NCBI RefSeq assembly: GCF_003574445.1
Contig: NZ_KZ984570.1
Location: forward strand, 61,289 to 125,288
Direction of reading: 5' to 3'
Source of the DNA: Streptomyces sp. YIM 130001
GTDB taxonomy: Bacteria > Actinomycetota > Actinomycetes > Streptomycetales > Streptomycetaceae
Length of the DNA: 64,000 nucleotides
Position 1 is the stretch's first letter, and the number at the start of each line of letters is the position of its first letter. Shown here piece by piece: positions 57,947 through 64,000 of this stretch. The notes under the pieces were generated by a model. The model was not told the DNA's origin. It worked only from the letters and a program-made list of their open reading frames with translations, and ran no database searches. Both the position numbers and the translations under genes were made by a program.

Positions 57947-60874
57947 GTGCACAGGCATCACGCGTCGACCTCTCACGAACCCGCCGAACCGACCCGTCAC
58001 CCCGCCCTCTTCCTTCCCGGTACCCCGGCCCGCACGGGCCGTGTCGCCTTCTGGTCACCGGACGGAACCGGGCCGCCCGCGTCTCCCGACGGGGACGTGG
58101 AAGAGCTGCCGCTGGTACTGCCCTGCGAGGACTGCGCCGTGATCCACGCGCGCGTGCCCGTACGCGTACTGCCGTTGCGCGAAGCGCTGCCCGTGCTGAC
58201 CCGCGCGCGGATGAGCGAAGACTCACACCGGGCGACCGCCTTCTGGGGCGCGGTCACGGTGCTCGGACTGCAACTCACCGCTCGCGGGCTGCTGTTGCCC
58301 GGGCTGACGGCCGACGACCAGGACGCCTGGCGCAGTGGCCCGCTCGGGACCGAGGACCTGCAGCGCATCGACGAGCTGGCTGCCGCCATGCCGCCGGAGG
58401 CGCACGCGGCCGCCCTGTGCGGTCCGGACGGCGAGGTTCTCTCGCCGCCCCTCCTGGCCGACCCCACCCAGCTGGTGCGCGGGTTCCTGGACGCGGTCGC
58501 CGATACGCTTCCCCGCTCCCCCGCGGCCGAACTGGCCACCGGCCACCCGGCGTTCGCGGCCCAGGAACCCCAGCGCCTGCCCGATCAGCGCGCTTGGGCA
58601 GCCGATGTGGCCGCGGGCCACGACGCCGGTGTGCGCATCTCGTTGCGCGTGGAGGTGCCGGGCCTCGACACCGCCGACCCGGACGCTCCGCCTTCGGCCT
58701 TCAGAGCCGTACTGCAGGTGCACAGCATCAGCGATCCGGCGCTGGTCGCGGACGCGGCGGAGGTGTGGGCGGACGCCGACAGCCGCGGTCTCGGCCCTCG
58801 TGCGCGCCTCGACGCCTTGCTCGCTCTGCGTCGGGCCGCGCGCGCGTGGGGCCCACTGACACCACTGCTCTCCGCGGCCGCACCCGACGCGATCGACCTC
58901 GCCGCCGAGGAGGTCATGGAGCTCGTCGGGGCCGCCTCGGGTGCACTGGCCGCGGCGGGTGTCGCGGTGCACTGGCCGAAGCAACTGGCGCGCAAGCTCA
59001 CCGCACGCGCCGTGATCGGTGCCCCGGACGACGAGGGCAGCACCGGCGACGGGTTCGACACGAGTGGGTCCGGGCTCCCGTCGTTCCTGTCGGCCGACGC
59101 GCTCCTGTCGTTCAACTGGCGCTTCGCACTGGGCGATCAGCAGCTGAGCCGGGCCGAACTCGACCGCCTGGCCGAGGCGAAGCGTCCTGTGGTGCGGTTG
59201 CGCGACCAGTGGGTCCTGGTCGACCCGGAGGCGACGCGCCGTGCCCTGGACCAGCAGGACCACAAGGTCACCCCGATCGCCGCGCTCAGCGCCGCCCTGA
59301 CGGGCTCCACGGAGGTCGACGGCGAACGCTTCGAGGTCGAGACCACGGGCTGGCTCTCGCGGCTGCGGGAGCGGCTCGCCGACCCCGAGGGCGGGGGTTC
59401 GGTGCCGCAGCCTCCGGAGCTCGCGGCGACGTTGCGCGACTACCAGCTGCGCGGACTCAACTGGCTCGACCTGATGACCTCACTGGGCCTCGGCGGCTGC
59501 CTCGCCGACGACATGGGCCTCGGAAAGACGATCACCCTGATCTCGTTGCACCTGCACCGCGGGCGCGACCCGGAGTCCGCCGGCCCCACCCTGGTGGTCT
59601 GCCCGACGTCCTTGATGGGCAACTGGCAGCGGGAGATCGAACGTTTCGCCCCGGGCACCCGGGTACGGCGCTTCCACGGCGGCGCCCGCAGTCTGGACGG
59701 CGTCGACGCCGGCGAGTTCGTCCTCACCACGTACGGCACCATGCGGCTCGACGCGGCACGGCTCGCGGAGGTCGGCTGGGGGCTGGTCGTCGCCGACGAG
59801 GCACAGCACGTGAAGAACCCGTACTCGGCGACCGCGAAGGCACTCCGCGAAATCGGTGCCCACGCGCGCGTGGCGCTCACCGGCACGCCCGTGGAGAACA
59901 ATCTGTCCGAACTGTGGGCGATCCTCGACTGGACCACTCCGGGACTCCTCGGCCGCCTGGGCGCCTTCCGCAGCCGCTTCGCCCAGGCCGTCGAGGGCGG
60001 CGAGGACCCGGCAGCGGCAGAACGGCTCTCCGCGCTGGTGCGCCCGTTCCTGCTCCGGCGCCGCAAATCGGATCCGGGCATCGCGCCCGAACTGCCGCCG
60101 AAGACGGAGACGGACCGCGCGGTGTCCCTCACAGCCGAACAGACCGGCCTCTACGAGGCGTTGGTGCGCGAGACCCTGGCGACCATCTCGGACTCCGGCG
60201 GGATGGAGCGGCGCGGCCTGGTGATGCAGCTCCTCACCGGGCTCAAACAGATCTGCAATCACCCGGCCCAGTACCTCAAGGAAGAACTCCCGGCCCCGGG
60301 GAGCCGCGCCGCCGTCCGGCCCGCTCCGGTCACACTCGCCGGACGCTCCGGCAAGCTGGAGCTCCTCGACGAACTGCTCGACACGATCCTGGCCGAAGAG
60401 GCGAGCGTGCTCGTCTTCACCCAGTACGTCCGGATGGCGCGGCTGATCGAGGCGCACCTGGCGGCGCGCGGGGTGGCGACCCAGTTCCTGCACGGCGGTA
60501 CGCCGGTGGCCGAGCGGGAGTCCATGGTCGAACGTTTCCAGGAGGGGCAGGTTCCGGTGTTTCTGCTGTCCCTGAAGGCGGCGGGTACCGGGCTCAATCT
60601 GACGCGCGCGGGTCATGTCGTCCACTTCGACCGCTGGTGGAATCCCGCCGTCGAGGCACAGGCCACCGACCGCGCCTACCGCATCGGCCAGACCCAGCCC
60701 GTGCAGGTGCACCGGATCATCGCGGAGGGCACCATCGAGGACCGCATCGCGCAGATGCTGGACCGCAAACGGGAGTTGGCGGACGCCGTACTCGGCTCCG
60801 GAGAGGCAGCTCTGACCGAGCTCACGGATGCGGAACTGGCGGAACTGGTCGAGCTGCGAGGAGGCGCCCGATGA
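57947..60874 (+). CDS. Swi2/Snf2-family ATPase
   Basis: 975 aa from GTG 57947. The N-terminal half (1-490) is an SNF2-associated bacterial region. The ATPase begins with LRDYQLRGLNWLDLMTSLGLGGCLADDMGLGKTITLISL (motif I near 522), DEAQ-type motif II VVADEAQHVKNP near 615, ALTGTPVENNLSELW, and in the second lobe LVFTQYVRMARLIEAHL and QATDRAYRIGQTQPVQVHR. It moves along duplex DNA rather than unwinding it. Coupled by ATGA to a SWIM-domain protein, a pairing seen repeatedly in actinobacteria. Confidence 0.92.
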   Translation: MHRHHASTSHEPAEPTRHPALFLPGTPARTGRVAFWSPDGTGPPASPDGDVEELPLVLPCEDCAVIHARVPVRVLPLREALPVLTRARMSEDSHRATAFWGAVTVLGLQLTARGLLLPGLTADDQDAWRSGPLGTEDLQRIDELAAAMPPEAHAAALCGPDGEVLSPPLLADPTQLVRGFLDAVADTLPRSPAAELATGHPAFAAQEPQRLPDQRAWAADVAAGHDAGVRISLRVEVPGLDTADPDAPPSAFRAVLQVHSISDPALVADAAEVWADADSRGLGPRARLDALLALRRAARAWGPLTPLLSAAAPDAIDLAAEEVMELVGAASGALAAAGVAVHWPKQLARKLTARAVIGAPDDEGSTGDGFDTSGSGLPSFLSADALLSFNWRFALGDQQLSRAELDRLAEAKRPVVRLRDQWVLVDPEATRRALDQQDHKVTPIAALSAALTGSTEVDGERFEVETTGWLSRLRERLADPEGGGSVPQPPELAATLRDYQLRGLNWLDLMTSLGLGGCLADDMGLGKTITLISLHLHRGRDPESAGPTLVVCPTSLMGNWQREIERFAPGTRVRRFHGGARSLDGVDAGEFVLTTYGTMRLDAARLAEVGWGLVVADEAQHVKNPYSATAKALREIGAHARVALTGTPVENNLSELWAILDWTTPGLLGRLGAFRSRFAQAVEGGEDPAAAERLSALVRPFLLRRRKSDPGIAPELPPKTETDRAVSLTAEQTGLYEALVRETLATISDSGGMERRGLVMQLLTGLKQICNHPAQYLKEELPAPGSRAAVRPAPVTLAGRSGKLELLDELLDTILAEEASVLVFTQYVRMARLIEAHLAARGVATQFLHGGTPVAERESMVERFQEGQVPVFLLSLKAAGTGLNLTRAGHVVHFDRWWNPAVEAQATDRAYRIGQTQPVQVHRIIAEGTIEDRIAQMLDRKRELADAVLGSGEAALTELTDAELAELVELRGGAR

Positions 60875-62223
60875 ACGGCATGCACGCACGCGACGAGAAC
60901 GATCACGGCGAGGACGGCTTCGGTCACGAGGAGTTCGAGGACGACGGTCACCTCGGCGGTGACACGCCGGCACGCACCTTCGCCGCCCTCCCGCCGGCCC
61001 AGGGCCGCGGCTTCGCCACGAGCTGGTGGGGCCAGACCTGGCTGAAGTCCCTCGAGGACACCGCCCTGGACCTCCAGCAGTTGAAGGCCGGGCGGCGCCT
61101 GGCGCGGGCGGGCTCCGTGGGTGCCGTCTCCGTGCGGCCCGGCCGGATCACCGCGGTGGTCACGGACCGTGACCGCACCGCACACCGGGCCGATGTGATG
61201 CTGCAGCGGCTCGACGAGGAGGAGTGGGACCGCCTGCTCGACATGGCGGTGGAGAGCGCCGGTCACATCGCCGCCCTGCTCGACCGCGACATGCCGCCGC
61301 ACCTGGTGGAGGACGCCGCCGCCGCTGGCGTGGAACTCCTGCCGGGCATCGGCGACCTCGAGCCGCAGTGCGACTGCGGATCGTGGGACCACTGCGGCCA
61401 CACGGCTGCGCTCTGCTACCAGTTGGCCCGGCTCCTCGATCAGGATCCTTTCGTACTGCTGCTGTTGCGGGGGCGCGGGGAACGGGAACTGCTCGACGAA
61501 CTTCAGGTGCGCAGCGTCTCCCGGGCCGCGCCCGCCGCCCCGGAGCCCGAATTCGCCGCGCCGGCGGGCGTCTCTGCCCTGGAGGCCTATGGCGCGGCGG
61601 ACATCCTTCCGGCGCTGCCCGCCGCTCCGGCGCTTCCGGAGGCTCCGGGTACTCCCCCGGCACTCGACACGGACACCGCGCCCGCGCCGGGCGTCGACGT
61701 GGCCGGTCTGGAGCTTCTCGCGGCCCGCACGGCGGCGGCCGCCCACCGGCTGCTGGCCGAGGCGTTGGCGCCGGAGCACGACCGTCAGCCCGTCCCGGCA
61801 CACCCGACCCTGTCGCAGGACGCGGTGCGCCTGGCTGCCGGCGAGCCGAACACCGCTCAGTCGGCACGTCTCGCGGCCGGCACGGGACGCGATCCTGAGG
61901 ACCTGCGACGCGCCGTACGAGCCTGGGAATGGGGCGGCCACGCGGGAGTCGACGTCCTCGATGACGTCTGGACACCCGACCCGGCGGCACTGGCACGCGC
62001 GCGTGGCGCCCTCGAAACGGAGTGGGATGCTGCGGAGCGGCCGGCGTTGAGCCGCTCCGGGAACCGCTGGACGGACGGCACGCACGGCGTCCAGCTCCGT
62101 CTGTCGCCGGAAGGGCGCTGGTGGCCGTACCGCAAGGAGCGCGGGCGCTGGGAGCCGTGCGGCCCGTCGGCGCTCGACCCGGCAGCGGCGTACGCGGCGG
62201 CAATGGGTAACGACGAGGGCTGA
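60871..62223 (+). CDS. SWIM zinc-finger protein paired with the Snf2 ATPase
   Basis: 450 aa from ATG 60871. FATSWWGQTWLKSLED near residue 50 and the VGAVSVRPGRITAVVTDRDRTAHRADVML strand region precede the zinc-binding motif CDCGSWDHCGH (CxCx5CxH) near 168-178. The SWIM domain binds DNA or protein. The C-terminal 250 residues are Ala/Pro-rich with a helical block and a GNRWTDGTHGVQLRLSPEGRWWPYRKERGRWEPCG module. It likely works with the Snf2 ATPase upstream as a two-subunit remodeller. Confidence 0.9.
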   Translation: MNGMHARDENDHGEDGFGHEEFEDDGHLGGDTPARTFAALPPAQGRGFATSWWGQTWLKSLEDTALDLQQLKAGRRLARAGSVGAVSVRPGRITAVVTDRDRTAHRADVMLQRLDEEEWDRLLDMAVESAGHIAALLDRDMPPHLVEDAAAAGVELLPGIGDLEPQCDCGSWDHCGHTAALCYQLARLLDQDPFVLLLLRGRGERELLDELQVRSVSRAAPAAPEPEFAAPAGVSALEAYGAADILPALPAAPALPEAPGTPPALDTDTAPAPGVDVAGLELLAARTAAAAHRLLAEALAPEHDRQPVPAHPTLSQDAVRLAAGEPNTAQSARLAAGTGRDPEDLRRAVRAWEWGGHAGVDVLDDVWTPDPAALARARGALETEWDAAERPALSRSGNRWTDGTHGVQLRLSPEGRWWPYRKERGRWEPCGPSALDPAAAYAAAMGNDEG

Positions 62224-62234
62224 GCGTGCGGGAT

Positions 62235-62267
62235 CCGGGGGCGCAGCCCATCGGGCCGCGCCCCCGG
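62235..62267 (+). terminator. Terminator after the Snf2-SWIM operon
   Basis: Perfect 10-bp stem CCGGGGGCGC/GCGCCCCCGG with a 13-nt loop containing its own GCCC/GGGC pair, 12 nt after the stop codon. Confidence 0.7.
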
Positions 62268-62338
62268 GGCGTTCGCTCGTGGTCGGCTGCGCGCTCCGCC
62301 CCGGCCCGTCCGTAGATCTCTCAGCGCGGAGGGCCCGA

Positions 62339-62368
62339 TCACTTCCCGTCACCTCACTTCCCGTCACC
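62339..62368. repeat. 15-bp tandem repeat, two copies
   Basis: TCACTTCCCGTCACC occurs twice head to tail, followed by a broken third start (TCACGTTCC). It lies in a 440-bp gene-free region between the SWIM terminator and the small secreted protein gene. Confidence 0.7.
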
Positions 62369-62439
62369 TCACGTTCCGGCAATCAAGATCCAGCCAGGTG
62401 CGGTCCGGCGCTTGATGCACTCCGCCGCCCCTCTCCGAC

Positions 62440-62609
62440 GTTGATCAGGCCGCACGGCCACTCCGTACCGCGCGTAACACCCCGGCCTGAACAGACACGG
62501 TGGCGACCGGCGCATTGCAGCAGGTCAGCCGTGCTCCCCGAACGGGCACGCGGGCGCTCGCCCCGATCGGCGATTGATCAACTGCCGGGCGTTCCGGGAA
62601 TGTTGATCA
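62440..62609. promoter_or_regulatory. Three GTTGATCA boxes upstream of the secreted peptide gene
   Basis: GTTGATCA is at 62440-62447 and 62602-62609, and its complement TGATCAAC at 62575-62582. The last two form a perfect inverted repeat with 19 nt between arms. They lie 102-271 bp before the ATG at 62711. The rest of the 62268-62710 gap holds no gene I can support. An operator cluster is a reasonable guess; the regulator is unknown. Confidence 0.4.
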
Positions 62610-62710
62610 CGGCTCAGGAACCGTGCGGACCGCGGCCGGACTCCCCTGGGCCGACCACCAGCCAAGTGACTCACCGTCACTGGTCTGACGTCACTCAACG
62701 GGAGACACAC

Positions 62711-63058
62711 ATGCTCGGACGGAACACGAAGCGCACCCTCGCCCTCACCGGCGCCAGTGCCGCCCTGCTCGGCGCCGCACTGATGTCGTCGGCGCCCGCG
62801 ACGGCGGACACCGCCGTCGTCGCATGGACGCACGGCAAGGTGCATGCGGGCCCAGCACTCGGCGAGCGCGTCGTGAGCCATGTCAACAACGGCTACAGCT
62901 ACAACGGCCAGTGCTGGCTCGAGGGCGACCTGGTCAACGACAAGGGGATCAGCAACCGCAACTGGGTCCGCCTCAAGCTCAACAGCGGCGGCATCGGCTA
63001 CGTCAGCGCGATCTACCTCAAGGGCAACGACAAGGGCAACGTGCCGAACCACTGCTGA
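62711..63058 (+). CDS. Small secreted SH3-like protein
   Basis: 115 aa, GGGAG 6 nt before ATG. A Sec signal peptide with a short basic start and AALLGAALMSSAPATADT gives cleavage near ATA-DT. The mature 80 residues contain VVAWTHGKVHAGPALGERVVSHVNNGYSYNGQCWLEGDLVNDKG, then WVRLKLNSGGIGYVSAIYLKG, a bacterial SH3-type beta barrel. Two cysteines (QCW and the C-terminal HC) could form a disulfide. Such peptides are common secreted proteins in streptomycetes with unknown targets, perhaps cell wall. Confidence 0.85.
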   Translation: MLGRNTKRTLALTGASAALLGAALMSSAPATADTAVVAWTHGKVHAGPALGERVVSHVNNGYSYNGQCWLEGDLVNDKGISNRNWVRLKLNSGGIGYVSAIYLKGNDKGNVPNHC

Positions 63059-63112
63059 CCCGGCTCCCCTCCGGCGGACTGCGACGGCGCTGACCGCCGG
63101 GGGCAGCCGATC

Positions 63113-63145
63113 GCGGCGCCTCCCGCTCCTCGCGGGAGGCGCCGC
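63113..63145 (+). terminator. Terminator after the secreted peptide gene
   Basis: Perfect 14-bp stem (arms 63113-63126 and 63132-63145) with a 5-nt loop TCCTC, 54 nt after the stop codon, between convergent genes. Confidence 0.75.
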
Positions 63146-63227
63146 TGCACGATTCGTTCCCGGGAGCGGAGCGCCCACAGCGACCGGGCGGCCTTCCCGG
63201 GCGGTGTTCGCCCGCAGCCACGTGCGC

Positions 63228-63710
63228 CTATCGTCCGGCCTCCTGAGCCGGAGCATCGAGTTCGGTGGGCAGGTCGGAGGGCAGCAAGTCGGTGGGCAGG
63301 TCGGAGGGCAGCAAGTCGGTGGGGAGTTCCGAGGGCAGGTCTGACGGCAACGACGGGAGATCCGTGGGGAGTTCGGTCGGCAAGTCGGTGGGAAGACCGG
63401 TGGGCAGATCCGACGGCGCCCCGGTCGGCAACTCGGACGGCGTACCCGTCGACGGCTGGGGCGTCTCGCTGCTGGGGTCACCCGGCTTCACCGGATCGTC
63501 GGGATCGCCCCGTCCGGCCAACAGAACGATCACTACGGCCGTCGCCGCCACCGCGAGCAGCACCGCCAGCACCAGGAAGAGCGGACGCCGCCCGCCCGGA
63601 CTCCGCAGCGGCCCTCCCGACGGCGTCCGCCCCGGTGGTGATCCGGGCGGCGGTGGCGGCATCTGAGGAGGCTCGGGCGGCTGGGGCACAGGGCAAGCGT
63701 CGCCCAGCAC
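63228..63710 (-). CDS. Single-pass membrane protein with a repetitive Leu-Pro-Thr/Ser-Asp outer tail
   Basis: 160 aa from GTG 63710; ATG 63662 is an alternative. A Pro-rich cytosolic N-terminus (PPEPPQMPPPPPG) precedes one membrane helix (PLFLVLAVLLAVAATAVVIVLLAG), then an acidic outer tail built of DLPTELPTDLP, DLPSLPSDLPSELP and DLPTDLLPS units. The DNA encodes two identical 27-bp tandem units at about 63263-63316. No known domain. The extended acidic tail may span or contact the cell wall. Confidence 0.65.
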   Translation of the reverse strand: MLGDACPVPQPPEPPQMPPPPPGSPPGRTPSGGPLRSPGGRRPLFLVLAVLLAVAATAVVIVLLAGRGDPDDPVKPGDPSSETPQPSTGTPSELPTGAPSDLPTGLPTDLPTELPTDLPSLPSDLPSELPTDLLPSDLPTDLLPSDLPTELDAPAQEAGR

Positions 63711-63834
63711 CTTCCACCTGACGAGTGCTGCAGGCGAGTTGGCCTGAACGTGCCACCTCCGGTCCGCTCCTGATCAACGCCCGGGGCACCTCACCCCGAA
63801 CCCCGAGCCCCGATCAGCAGCCCCGCCCCGCCCG

Positions 63835-64000
63835 TCACCCCCGCGTGCCGAGGAGGTGGTCCATGGCGAGTTGGTCGAGGTGTTCGAAGGCCATGGAGCG
63901 GGTGGCTGCGGTGTCGGCGTCGAAGGTGTCGTAGGCGCTGGGGTCGGTGAGGAGTGCGGTGAGGCCGTCGGCGGCGGTGGGCTGGGCGAGTTCGTCGAGG
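63835..64000 (-). CDS. xylA: Xylose isomerase, C-terminal fragment
   Basis: The last 55 codons of a gene entering from the right edge. The end SMAFEHLDQLAMDHLLGTRG with LTALLTDPSAYDTFDADTAA before it is nearly the same as the known C-terminus of Streptomyces xylose isomerases (family pattern MAFERLDQLAMDHLLGARG). The catalytic barrel lies outside the window. The enzyme converts xylose to xylulose (and glucose to fructose). Confidence 0.85.
   Translation of the reverse strand, partial: LDELAQPTAADGLTALLTDPSAYDTFDADTAATRSMAFEHLDQLAMDHLLGTRG

Overview
The window is a high-GC stretch with strong GC preference at third codon positions, many GTG starts, ATGA/GTGA gene overlaps and GC-rich hairpin terminators. 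Together with a conservon (cvnABCD), a DUF6397 protein, an F420-dependent PPOX enzyme and a xylose isomerase tail typical of the genus, this points to a chromosome of Streptomyces or a close relative. I saw no tRNA, rRNA, CRISPR array, insertion sequence or integrase.

Region 1 (1-28.6 kb) is an organosulfur scavenging region. It holds five luciferase-like flavin monooxygenases, an SfnB/DszC-type flavoprotein, a GNAT acetyltransferase, and parts for two importers: an amino-acid-type system (two binding proteins, two permeases, one ATPase) and a complete ssuCBAD sulfonate system. It also has an Rrf2 regulator, a glutathione-transferase-like reductase, FAD oxidoreductases and several secondary transporters. 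The striking feature is five short upstream reading frames. Four share an HID(L/F)xRh-x-(S/G)-A core, and three of those end in cysteine codons (CC, CxxxC or C). They precede the GST gene, the long monooxygenase/transporter operon, the DszA-like pair and the ssu operon. Two of the four appear to come from leaderless transcripts, with exactly 7 nt between the -10 box and ATG. The fifth is a 36-codon ORF with two Cys codons, overlapping the SfnB-like gene by ATGA. A shared 21-bp palindrome (YYCCTA-N9-TAGGAA) lies upstream of the first monocistronic leader and of the coupled ORF, beside the Rrf2 gene. I infer a cysteine-status regulon with two layers: an Rrf2 operator and leader-peptide attenuation.

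Region 2 (28.6-42.6 kb) carries mltG, a MarR-controlled multidrug-type ABC exporter, a fused FAD/Fe-S D-lactate-dehydrogenase-like enzyme, a Tat-exported GH109-type glycosidase, an L,D-transpeptidase-like lipoprotein, a heterodimeric ABC exporter with one intact and one doubly degenerate ATP site, and a YdjM-like membrane protein.

Region 3 (42.7-57.7 kb) is housekeeping and signalling: a DUF3516-type helicase, acyl-CoA thioesterase, a TPR protein, DUF6397, an orphan roadblock protein, an F420-dependent enzyme, the cvnABCD conservon, an MHYT membrane sensor, a methyltransferase, conserved hypothetical proteins and a fatty-acid desaturase.

Region 4 (57.9-64 kb) has a Swi2/Snf2 ATPase translationally coupled to a SWIM zinc-finger protein, a small secreted SH3-like peptide with repeat-rich upstream DNA, a proline-rich repeat membrane protein, and the 3' end of xylA at the right edge.
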